In this document: one piece after another, positions 25,362-33,839 of the stretch
How the letters are laid out: each line of letters starts with the position of its first letter
Position numbering within the stretch: position 1 is the first letter of the stretch
Source of the DNA: Methylotenera_A sp046598525
GTDB lineage: Bacteria; Pseudomonadota; Gammaproteobacteria; Burkholderiales; Methylophilaceae
Length of the DNA stretch: 64,000 bases
Reading direction: 5' to 3'
Assembly (NCBI GenBank): GCA_046598525.1
Contig: JBKJIJ010000015.1
Coordinates: 1 to 64,000, forward strand
The notes under the pieces: model-generated
The model's database searches: none
What the model saw: only the letters and a program-made list of their open reading frames with translations
What the model was told of the DNA's origin: nothing
Program-made: the position numbers and the translations under genes

Positions 25362-26312
25362 ATGATGACTAAACCAGACCTAAATCGCCATCAATCATCC
25401 GTGGTGCTAATTGTGGATGATGTGATGGATAATCTAGCCGTATTGCATGACGCGCTGGATGAATCTGGCTACACGGTACTAATTGCCAGCAACGGCCAAG
25501 TGGCGATTGAGCGCGCAGAAGCGGCGCAACCCGATATTATTTTGCTAGACGCCATGATGCCCGAAATGGATGGTTTTGAAGCGTGTCGTCGCTTAAAGCG
25601 TAATGCTAAAACCAGCCATATTCCAGTGATTTTTATGACGGGTTTAACCGAATCGGAGCATTTGGTGGCAGCGTTTCAAGCTGGAGGAACTGATTATGTC
25701 ACCAAGCCAATCCGTACCACGGAAGTGCTAGCCAGAATTACCGCGCATCTCAAAACCTCCCGTCAAATGCATCAAGCGCGCGGCGCGTTAGATGCTTTTG
25801 GTCAGGCGGCCATTGCCATTACACCGCAAAATGGCAAAATTGTTTGGCAAACGCCATTGGCGCGGCAGTGGATTCAAAGCTACTTTTTTGCTGAAAATGA
25901 ATTGAGTGATTTTGTAACGCCAACCCCTGTATTTAATTGGATTACCGCTGCTTATCAAGCCAATGTTTCTGGCAAAACGCTGCAGCCGTTAACCATTATT
26001 CAAAGCACTAAACGCCTAAGTTTTAGCCCAGCCGATATTAGCAGCGATGAACAATGGGTGATTGTGTTAAGAGAAGAATCGGACGCCGCGCAAATAGAGG
26101 CGCTGATGCTGACATTTAAACTAACCAAACGCGAATCGGAAGTGCTGTACTGGGCCATTAAAGGCAAAACCAGCCGCGATATTGGCGATATTTTAAGCAG
26201 CAGCCCCAGAACCATCAACAAACATTTAGAACACGTTTTTGTAAAGCTGGGCGTTGAAACCAGAACCGCCGCGGCATCACTGGCGGCATCTAAATTACGT
26301 GGATTTAATTAG
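25362..26312 (+). CDS. Receiver-LuxR response regulator
   Basis: A 316-residue regulator that starts directly after the kinase stop codon. Receiver domain at about 13-130 with phospho-acceptor Asp63 (LLDAMMPEMDG) and Lys in YVTKPIRT; a middle region of about 100 residues resembling a degenerate PAS domain; then a LuxR-type helix-turn-helix (LTKRESEVLYWAIKGKTSRD, about 245-300). It is the obvious partner of the fused kinase. The order matches CrbS-CrbR/MxtR-ErdR-like pairs. The shared promoter module upstream of fmdC and fmdA is a candidate target. Confidence 0.88.
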   Translation: MMTKPDLNRHQSSVVLIVDDVMDNLAVLHDALDESGYTVLIASNGQVAIERAEAAQPDIILLDAMMPEMDGFEACRRLKRNAKTSHIPVIFMTGLTESEHLVAAFQAGGTDYVTKPIRTTEVLARITAHLKTSRQMHQARGALDAFGQAAIAITPQNGKIVWQTPLARQWIQSYFFAENELSDFVTPTPVFNWITAAYQANVSGKTLQPLTIIQSTKRLSFSPADISSDEQWVIVLREESDAAQIEALMLTFKLTKRESEVLYWAIKGKTSRDIGDILSSSPRTINKHLEHVFVKLGVETRTAAASLAASKLRGFN

Positions 26313-26421
26313 CTGGCTTTAAAGTTTTTATTTTAAAAAACAAAGGTTGCTTTAAAAAATACCCAACAGTTAAAATATTCAATTGCATAAGCTTTTACCC
26401 CCTTAGTGAAAGTTGTAAACA

Positions 26422-26928
26422 ATGAATCGATTTTTAATAATGTTGGCTTGCATGTTGCCGTTAATGGCGCAGGCGCAGATTTTTGTCTGTAAGGACAGCA
26501 AAAATCAATTAACGTATCAAGATGAGCCTTGCCTTAATAAAACATTGCGCACGCTTAAGCACGTGCCAGATGCGCCTATAGAAGACCAAATTTCAGCGCG
26601 TGAGCGGATTGAAAGGGCCAATGCGCAATCGCAAGAGCGGGCGGTTGCGGCTGAATTAGAGCGCCAACAGCAGCAAAAAGAATACAGAGAGTTGCAAGCA
26701 ATTGCCATTGAAAAGCAAAAGTTAGAGTTGCTGGAAAGCCAAACGCTGGCGTCTGAGCAATACGTGATTCCCCCATGGATATTGGGTGTAAGGCCAGCGC
26801 ATCGGTTTGGGCAACTTAGGCCATATGCCAACAGGGGCAGATTTGAAGCGGGTGGTAATCGCTCTGGTTTTAATCGGTCGCGTCAAAATAGGCAAAGAAA
26901 TCATCAAGAGAAAAGTCGCCAACCATAG
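26422..26928 (+). CDS. Exported DUF4124-type protein
   Basis: A 168-residue protein with a signal peptide (MNRFLIMLACMLPLMAQA) and a short DUF4124-like domain: QIFVCKDSKNQLTYQDEPC, with two cysteines probably disulfide-bonded. A charged coiled-coil region follows (residues 55-110, many Glu/Gln/Arg), then a Pro/Arg/Asn-rich tail. It is periplasmic by prediction and of unknown function. It stands alone between the LuxR regulator and the pilus regulator. Confidence 0.65.
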   Translation: MNRFLIMLACMLPLMAQAQIFVCKDSKNQLTYQDEPCLNKTLRTLKHVPDAPIEDQISARERIERANAQSQERAVAAELERQQQQKEYRELQAIAIEKQKLELLESQTLASEQYVIPPWILGVRPAHRFGQLRPYANRGRFEAGGNRSGFNRSRQNRQRNHQEKSRQP

Positions 26929-27120
26929 CGATTTAAGCTTTAAGGTTTTTGCGATTTCAGAATGCGTTTTAAAGGCTGAAAAGTAATAAAAAGCGGCCAA
27001 GTTGCTACCAATATTAAGCTTCAAGCGCTATTGAAAACCTAACATTGATAGCCTGCGTTTTAAAAGTTATAGTATCCTTAACAAAAAACAAATAATCGTT
27101 TCAATCATAAGGATAAATCA

Positions 27121-28572
27121 ATGGCTGACGTACGTCCCGTACTCATTATTATTGATGATGACCCGCTCATTACCGATACTTTGCATTATGTGCTGAGCAA
27201 ACACTTTGAAGTGTGCGTAGCCGATTCGCGCGCGCAGGCAAAAAGCTTATTAAGGCAGCTAGATGAGCCGCCAGCGCTGGCTTTGGTCGATTTGGGCTTG
27301 CCGCCATCACAACATAAGCCGGATGAAGGCTTTAAGATGATTGGTGAGTTGCTGGCGCATTCACCTAGCATGAAAATCCATGTGCTATCTGGCCAAAGTG
27401 ATGATGTGAATGTAAAACACGCGCTGGCATTAGGCGCGCTGGATTTTATTCCTAAACCTTGTGATGTGGATAAGCTAAAAGAGCTACTTTTAAATTCATT
27501 AAAAGTACAAAGTGTTGAACTAACCGAGCAAGCGCAAACCGAAAAAGCCGAAGACAAAAATGGCGGCATGATGGGCGAAAGTTTGCCTATGCAAACCCTA
27601 ATTACGCAAATTCGCCAATTTGCCGATTCACCTTTTCCGGTGTTAATTGAGGGCGAATCTGGTAGCGGTAAAGAGCGCGTTGCCAGCAATTTCCACCGTT
27701 TTAGCAAGCGCGCTAAAGCGCCTTATTTATCCATTAATTGCGCTGCCATTTCGCCCATGTTGGCAGAATCCATCTTGTTTGGTCATGCCAAAGGCGCGTT
27801 TACTGGTGCTAATAATGCCAATACTGGTTATTTTGAAGATGCCATAGAAGGCACGCTTTTTTTAGATGAAATTGGCGAATTGCCGCTAGAAATGCAGGCC
27901 AAATTATTGCGCGTGCTAGAAAATGGCGATTACACCCGCGTGGGTGAAACCCAAGTGCGCAAAAGCAAAGCGCGCGTAGTGGCCGCCACCAATAGAGATT
28001 TACGTGCAGAAGTGCGTGCGGGTAATTTTAGATCCGACTTGTACCATCGGCTAAGTGTGTTTGCGGTAAAAGTGCCGCCATTGCGCGATTTAGCAGAAGA
28101 TAGCTTAATTTTGCTGCAACACTTTAACGATTTTTACGCGCGCGAAACCGGCCAGCAATCGTTTAAGTTAGACAATAAAGCGCAATCGCGCTGGTTAACT
28201 TATCACTTCCCTGGCAATGTGCGCGAATTGCGCAATATTATTATTCGCCTCATTGCAAAGTATGCTGGGCAAACGGTTAATGAAGTACAACTTTCGGCTG
28301 AATTAGATTTATCCCGCCAAAACGAGATTGATGGCGGCGGATTAGGCAATGGCTCTGTTGTTAGCAATAGTGGCGATTTATCGGGTTATGCGCTGCAACA
28401 TTTGCAAAATGAGGCCAATGTTAATTTAGACCAAGTATTAAAATCATGGGAAAAAGCGTATGTAGAAGCGGCGATGAAAATCACGCATGGTAATTTAAGC
28501 CAAGCCGCCAAAATGTTGGGCATTAATCGCACCACGTTATATAGCCGCATTCAGTTACAAGAAGAAAAATAA
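27121..28572 (+). CDS. Sigma-54-dependent response regulator at the head of the pilus locus
   Basis: A 483-residue NtrC-type regulator. Receiver at about 6-125 with an acidic pocket (IIDDDP) and DLGLP as phospho-site; AAA+ domain with Walker A GESGSGKER, the sigma-54 contact loop GAFTGA, Walker B LFLDEIGEL and the arginine region FRSDLYHRL; C-terminal Fis-type helix (SQAAKMLGINRTTLYSRI). It needs RpoN, whose gene is at 50701. Position before mshM suggests it governs the pilus genes, but I found no clear -24/-12 promoter there. Its cognate kinase is not adjacent. Confidence 0.9.
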   Translation: MADVRPVLIIIDDDPLITDTLHYVLSKHFEVCVADSRAQAKSLLRQLDEPPALALVDLGLPPSQHKPDEGFKMIGELLAHSPSMKIHVLSGQSDDVNVKHALALGALDFIPKPCDVDKLKELLLNSLKVQSVELTEQAQTEKAEDKNGGMMGESLPMQTLITQIRQFADSPFPVLIEGESGSGKERVASNFHRFSKRAKAPYLSINCAAISPMLAESILFGHAKGAFTGANNANTGYFEDAIEGTLFLDEIGELPLEMQAKLLRVLENGDYTRVGETQVRKSKARVVAATNRDLRAEVRAGNFRSDLYHRLSVFAVKVPPLRDLAEDSLILLQHFNDFYARETGQQSFKLDNKAQSRWLTYHFPGNVRELRNIIIRLIAKYAGQTVNEVQLSAELDLSRQNEIDGGGLGNGSVVSNSGDLSGYALQHLQNEANVNLDQVLKSWEKAYVEAAMKITHGNLSQAAKMLGINRTTLYSRIQLQEEK

Positions 28573-28575
28573 CCA

Positions 28576-28697
28576 AAAATGCTTGCTTTGGGCGAATTGC
28601 GTTGTTGGGCGGTGCTCGAAAGCTCGCTGTACTTAATTGTACTATCTCGCTTTCTGCGCGCCGCCCGCCTAGCACTTCATCCCAAACCAAGCATTTT
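28576..28697. repeat. Large imperfect palindrome before mshM
   Basis: The ends 28576-28592 and 28681-28697 are 17-bp inverted repeats with one mismatch (AAAATGCTTG...TTTGGG). Inside are further partly paired arms (GGGCGG against CCGCCCG, GAAAGC against GCTTTC) around a central GTACTTAATTGTAC. The whole 122 bp could fold into one long cruciform. It is intergenic and probably a dispersed repeat of this lineage. Confidence 0.65.
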
Positions 28698-28716
28698 ACC
28701 TACATCATAAGAAGCT

Positions 28717-30150
28717 ATGTATTACGACCACTTTGGTTTAAAAGAGCCGCCATTCAAAATCACCCCCAATACTGATGTTTTTTACACGGGTGGCAAGCGT
28801 GGCGCTGTTTTAGATGCGCTAATCTACGCCATTTTAAACGGTGAAGGCATTGTTAAAGTGGTGGGTGAGGTGGGTAGCGGCAAAACCATGCTGTGCCGCA
28901 TGTTGCAAACCATGTTGCCAGAAAAAATTGAAAGTATTTATCTGGCCAACCCCAGCGTGGCGCCAGAAGATATTTTGCATGCCATTGCGTTTGAGCTGCA
29001 ATTAAAGCTGCCCAAAAATGCAGACCGTTTAAAAGTGATGCAGGTATTGCAAAGCCATTTGCTGGCGCGGCATGCAGCTGGTAAGCAAGTGGTGATTTTT
29101 GTAGAAGAAGCGCAGGGCATGCCGCTGGCCACTTTAGAAGAAATAAGGCTGCTTTCCAATTTAGAAACCAATCACGATAAATTGCTGCAAATTGTATTAT
29201 TTGGCCAGCCTGAGCTGGATGATAATTTAAACCAAACCCATATCCGCCAACTGCGCGAGCGTATTACGCATAGCTTTAATTTAGCGCCGCTTCAGCCCAA
29301 AGAGATTAGCGAATACCTTATATTTAGGTTGCGCGCCGCGGGTTATTTTGGGCCGCATTTATTTACAAAGTCCGCCGTTAAAAGCATCGCTTCATCAGCG
29401 CAGGGCTTGGTTAGACGCGTAAATATTCTGGCCGATAAAGCATTGCTGGCCGCTTTTGCCGATAATGTTTACCAAGTGACACAAAAGCAAGTGCGCGCCG
29501 CCATTAAAGATAGCGAATTTGGCGCCGAAAAAGCCAAGCTTATTTCTAAACCGTCACAAATATTAATGTGGATTGGTTTATTGCTAGTTGGGCTGGCGTG
29601 CGGCTATTGGTTAAGCACGTTTATGCAAAGACCGGCTGTAAAAGTTAGCGCGCCAATCATTAAAAAGGTAGCACCTGTTGCGGCAGCCAATCCAGCACCA
29701 GTAGCGGCGGCCGTAGCAGCTCCGGTTGCTGCACCTGTTGTAGCACCCGTTAAGCCAGCTGCCGCGGTGCCTGCAGTAGAAGCAGCAAAACCAATCGCGC
29801 CAGAAGAGACTATATTAAGCCGCCGTTTAACGGCAACAGAATCTTGGTTAAACAGCCAGCCGCCAACAACAGTCAGTATTCAGCTATTGGGCGGCTATAG
29901 CGATGGGCAAATTTTGAATGATTTAAACCGTTTAAGCCAGCAGGTAGAGTTGGATAATTTGTATGTTTATCGCACAACAACGATTAAGGGCAGCAGCACG
30001 CAACCTTTTTTAACAGTTTTGTATGGCAGCTTTATTAATCGGCTTGAGGCCACAAAAGCGCTTAAAAATCTGCCTGCTGATATTCAGAAAAACCAGCCGC
30101 AACTGCGCACCATTGCTGGAGTCCTTAAAGAAACACAAAAAGCTCTTTAG
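28717..30150 (+). CDS. mshM: MshM / ExeA-like AAA ATPase of the pilus locus
   Basis: A 477-residue protein starting with the ExeA/MshM signature MYYDHFGLKEPPFKITPN. Walker A GEVGSGKT lies near residues 49-56, and the Walker B region IFVEEAQGM follows at about 126. A single transmembrane helix (about 285-303) is followed by an Ala/Pro/Val-rich linker and a C-terminal SPOR-like region. ExeA-type ATPases help the secretin assemble through the peptidoglycan. First structural gene of the MSHA-like cluster. Confidence 0.85.
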   Translation: MYYDHFGLKEPPFKITPNTDVFYTGGKRGAVLDALIYAILNGEGIVKVVGEVGSGKTMLCRMLQTMLPEKIESIYLANPSVAPEDILHAIAFELQLKLPKNADRLKVMQVLQSHLLARHAAGKQVVIFVEEAQGMPLATLEEIRLLSNLETNHDKLLQIVLFGQPELDDNLNQTHIRQLRERITHSFNLAPLQPKEISEYLIFRLRAAGYFGPHLFTKSAVKSIASSAQGLVRRVNILADKALLAAFADNVYQVTQKQVRAAIKDSEFGAEKAKLISKPSQILMWIGLLLVGLACGYWLSTFMQRPAVKVSAPIIKKVAPVAAANPAPVAAAVAAPVAAPVVAPVKPAAAVPAVEAAKPIAPEETILSRRLTATESWLNSQPPTTVSIQLLGGYSDGQILNDLNRLSQQVELDNLYVYRTTTIKGSSTQPFLTVLYGSFINRLEATKALKNLPADIQKNQPQLRTIAGVLKETQKAL

Positions 30151-30261
30151 CGACTATCTTTTATAACTATAACTTATAAGCAATTCAAGCGCTTATTATT
30201 GCAATTTAGCCCAGCATATGCGATAACACAAGGTATGTGGTTATTAGAGAGCAGGCGCGAC

Positions 30262-32160
30262 GTGCAGAACAAAAACAGTCCAATAGTTAAGGCTAAAATA
30301 AGCTTATTACTAGCAATTAGCATGATTGCCGTTGGTTGTGCGCATGAATCAAAAGTACCTACTTCAAAAGGCCATATTGATGGCAGTTTGCCAGTGCAAC
30401 AAAATAACCAAGCGGCTACTCAAGCCGCGGCCATCACAGCGCCAATTCCAAAACCCATTCGCAGTAATCCACAATTGCCCGTGCCCAAAGCCACCGCCAA
30501 GCTGCAAACTTATAGCGTTGTGGTGAACGAAGTGCCAGTAAAAGAGATATTGTTTGCGCTGGCGCGTGAAAGCAAACTGAATATTGATATTCACCCCAGC
30601 ATTCAAGGGCGTGCCACCTTAAATGCGGTGGACCAAACCTTGCCCGCCATATTAGAGCGCTTGGCCAAGCAAGTCGATTTAACCTACAAAATGGAAAACA
30701 ATGTGCTCTACATTGCGCCCGATCAGCCAGTGTTGCGTATTTACAAGGTGGATTATGTGAATATTAATCGCGATACCAAAGGTTTTATTGGCGCAGCGGC
30801 AGAGATTTCTAGCACAGGCCAAAGCGCAAGCACGGGCGCTGCTGGCTCTAGCAATACAACTAGCACCTCAGGCAATGGTGCCAATAATAGCTCGCGCACT
30901 TCGGTTGATAGCACGTCTAAAAACCATTTGTGGGAATCGCTAATCCAAAATCTTAAAGAGCTTTTAGCCGAAACCGATAAAGAAGTGATTGTGACGCGCT
31001 TTGGCGGCACAACAGAAGGCAGCGCGCAAAACGTAGGCGCCAATGCAACGCCAGCGGCGATAGCCGAGGCCGCTAGAGCCGCAACGGAAGAGCGCAATCA
31101 ACAGCGTTCAGAATATAAAACACTATTTGCAGCGAACGTGATTGCCAACCCAGAAACGGGTGTAATTAGCGTGCGTGCCACCAATAAACAGCACGAAAAA
31201 GTGCAAGAATTTATTGATAAGGTAATGGGCAGCGCAAAACGACAAGTTTTGATTGAAGCTACGATTGTAGAGGTGCGATTAAGTGATAGTTTTCAGGCTG
31301 GTATTGATTGGAGCCGCTTAAATAATAGTTTAAGCAATAGTGGTTTTCAATTTCAACAAACGCTGGGCCCAGATTCTACTTTTGGCACTAATGGTGCGCT
31401 TACTGGCGCTGGTGTAAATGCCTTGGGTGCCGCAACCACGGCTGGATTTGTGGCAGGTTATTTAAACCCAGTTAGCAGAATTGGCAATATTGCCACTTCG
31501 ATTACATTGCTAAAACAGTTTGGCGACACAAAGGTATTATCAAGCCCTAAATTGATGGTGTTAAACAACCAAACAGCCGTGCTTAAAGTGGTGGATAACT
31601 TGGTTTATTTCACTGTGCAAGCGCAAATTTCGCAATCAAACGGCAATGGCGCCCAAAACTTACAATCATTTACTACCACTCCTAATACCGTGCCGGTGGG
31701 CGTGGTGATGAGTGTAACCCCGCAAATTAATGAAGGTGGCGATGTGAATGTGAATGTTAGGCCCACTATTTCGCGTCAGGTAGATAGGGTGGAAGACCCA
31801 AACCCAGCGTTTAGAGACCCAGTGACTGGCGTGCGCAGCGTGCAAAGTTTTGTGCCAGTGATTCAAGTGCGCGAAATGGAATCGTTATTGCAACTTAAAA
31901 GCGGCAATACGGCTATTTTGGGTGGCTTAATGCAGGATGAAATCTTTAAGAATACCGATAAAGTGCCAGGTTTGTCGGATATTCCGGGTGTGGGTAAAGT
32001 GTTTACGGGTAAAAATGACGCGAATCGTAAAACTGAATTGGTGATTTTTTTACGACCAACGGTGATTACCAACGCCAGTTTAGAAAGCGATGAGCTGTTA
32101 ACTTACAAACAATATCTGCCAGCGCAACAATTGCAAAACGCGCTTGAAGAAGCGAATTGA
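30262..32160 (+). CDS. mshL: Pilus secretin MshL, lipoprotein
   Basis: I prefer the GTG at 30262 (632 residues): it gives a compact lipoprotein signal ending in IAVGC. In-frame alternatives are an ATG at 30235 and a TTG at 30199. The N-terminal half has a secretin N0-type domain (VVNEVPVKEILFALARES) and a Ser/Gly/Thr-rich loop. The C-terminal secretin domain shows VLIEATIVEVRLSD and the conserved GDTKVLSSPKLMVLNNQTA. The multimer forms the outer-membrane channel for the pilus. Confidence 0.88.
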   Translation: MQNKNSPIVKAKISLLLAISMIAVGCAHESKVPTSKGHIDGSLPVQQNNQAATQAAAITAPIPKPIRSNPQLPVPKATAKLQTYSVVVNEVPVKEILFALARESKLNIDIHPSIQGRATLNAVDQTLPAILERLAKQVDLTYKMENNVLYIAPDQPVLRIYKVDYVNINRDTKGFIGAAAEISSTGQSASTGAAGSSNTTSTSGNGANNSSRTSVDSTSKNHLWESLIQNLKELLAETDKEVIVTRFGGTTEGSAQNVGANATPAAIAEAARAATEERNQQRSEYKTLFAANVIANPETGVISVRATNKQHEKVQEFIDKVMGSAKRQVLIEATIVEVRLSDSFQAGIDWSRLNNSLSNSGFQFQQTLGPDSTFGTNGALTGAGVNALGAATTAGFVAGYLNPVSRIGNIATSITLLKQFGDTKVLSSPKLMVLNNQTAVLKVVDNLVYFTVQAQISQSNGNGAQNLQSFTTTPNTVPVGVVMSVTPQINEGGDVNVNVRPTISRQVDRVEDPNPAFRDPVTGVRSVQSFVPVIQVREMESLLQLKSGNTAILGGLMQDEIFKNTDKVPGLSDIPGVGKVFTGKNDANRKTELVIFLRPTVITNASLESDELLTYKQYLPAQQLQNALEEAN

Positions 32161-32190
32161 TTTGTGCCTAATTGGCAGATGGGCTAGTCA

Positions 32191-33777
32191 ATGAGTTTAC
32201 TGATTAAAGCATTAGATAAAGCCCAAGAAGAGGCGCAAACGGCTAAAGGCAAGCAAAAAGCAAAGCAATCGGCGGCAGAAGCGCCGTTGGCCAAAGCTGC
32301 CGCAAATGCTGATAATAAACGTCAGCCTGTGGCTTTTAATCCGGCCGCCACACAGTCTTTTTCCGTAAACGATGCTGCATCGGAAAAAATGGCGGTTGCC
32401 AACGCGCTAGAGTTAGAGTTATCGCCTACTATTAAAACCGATAATGCCGTGCAGGCAGCGTATGTTGTCAATTATTTATCGCCATATAATCAAGAGTCTA
32501 TCAATCAAGAGCTTAGCGCCTCAAATTTGGCTGCCAGTCGTTTACCAGTGGGTAGTAAGGCATCTGCTTTAGGTGAAAATAGCAGCAACGCTAGCAATTC
32601 AAATGCTGTTAAGCCAGAAACAATTAATCAAGAATCAAGCAAAAAAAGTGCTGCCAATGTATTTGCGGCAAAGCGCATTGAAGCCAGCCACCAAAACGCT
32701 AAAATCGCATTTATAGTGGGTGCTGGTGTGCTGGTTTTATCGGCAGTTGCGGCCTACTTTTATCAATGGCCTTATGGCGGATCTGATTTAAAATTTGTGG
32801 CGCAGCGCCCTGTAATGCCGGCACGTGTGACGGTTCAAGTTCAACCGGCGGCAATAGCGCCTTTGCCAACTATTAATCCAAACGGTAATTCGGCATCTAC
32901 AGCCGTTGTTTCTGAATCGCTTGCTTCTAGTTCTTCTGCCGCTAATTCGGCAAACCCGCCAAAAAATTCGCAAGCTTCAATATTTGCGAATCAACAATCC
33001 GCAAAAGCGCAAACAGCTAACAACACATTGCGCTTGGCCAAAAACGAAAAAGTCTTAAATGAAAAATTCTTTGCAGGCTTGAATTCTGAAATTCAACCTA
33101 CTCAAACTTTAAAAGAGAACCAACAGTTTGAAACAAACAGGGCAAATACCGTACAAATTGCATCAAAAAGCGCATCGATTCAAGTATCAAGAAACACAGA
33201 GCAAGCAGGTGTAAACCCTGTGTTGATGCGGGCTTACGATGCTTATAATGCCAACAACGATGCTGATGCGATTAAGCTTTATAAACAAGTTTTACAGCGC
33301 GATGTGCGTAATGTGGATGCGTTATTGGGTTTGGGCGCCATTGCGCAAAGGCAAAGCCGCTTGCAAGATGCCAATGGTTGGTATGGCAAAGTGTTAGAGC
33401 TTGACCCTAAAAATAGCATAGCGCTTAATTTTAATTTGGCCGCTCAATTGGATAATCAAGCGCCCAATGATATGAATAATGAAAGCCGCATTAAAAATAT
33501 GCTGGCCAAACAGCCTGATGATGCGAGTTTGCACGCCACATTGGGTAATTTTTATGCGGATTCAAATCAATGGTCGGCCGCGCAGCAAGCGTATTTTGAT
33601 GCGTATCGCCTAAATGCTAACGCCGATAATGCTTTTAATTTGGCGATTAGTTTAGACCAAATGGGTAAGCCAAAACTAGCGCTGCCTTACTATCAGCGCG
33701 CATTGCAGTTAAGTCAAACAACGCGCACCACTATTGATAAAGCCGCGTTAGAGGCCAGAATTTCAGCGATTCAATAA
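32191..33777 (+). CDS. mshN: TPR pilus assembly protein, MshN-like
   Basis: A 528-residue protein with a short cytoplasmic start (MSLLIKALDKAQEEAQ), a single transmembrane helix at about 170-190 (AFIVGAGVLVLSAVAAYFY), a long Ser/Asn/Ala-rich linker and at least three tetratricopeptide repeats at about 345-525 (AYDAYNANNDADAIKLYKQV and following). This layout and the position between mshL and mshE are those of MshN. It probably scaffolds the machine in the periplasm. Confidence 0.78.
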   Translation: MSLLIKALDKAQEEAQTAKGKQKAKQSAAEAPLAKAAANADNKRQPVAFNPAATQSFSVNDAASEKMAVANALELELSPTIKTDNAVQAAYVVNYLSPYNQESINQELSASNLAASRLPVGSKASALGENSSNASNSNAVKPETINQESSKKSAANVFAAKRIEASHQNAKIAFIVGAGVLVLSAVAAYFYQWPYGGSDLKFVAQRPVMPARVTVQVQPAAIAPLPTINPNGNSASTAVVSESLASSSSAANSANPPKNSQASIFANQQSAKAQTANNTLRLAKNEKVLNEKFFAGLNSEIQPTQTLKENQQFETNRANTVQIASKSASIQVSRNTEQAGVNPVLMRAYDAYNANNDADAIKLYKQVLQRDVRNVDALLGLGAIAQRQSRLQDANGWYGKVLELDPKNSIALNFNLAAQLDNQAPNDMNNESRIKNMLAKQPDDASLHATLGNFYADSNQWSAAQQAYFDAYRLNANADNAFNLAISLDQMGKPKLALPYYQRALQLSQTTRTTIDKAALEARISAIQ

Positions 33778-33839
33778 ACAATAATCACAACAATATTAAC
33801 AATAATGGTTCAAATACAACTTATGGCAAAACTTAACTA

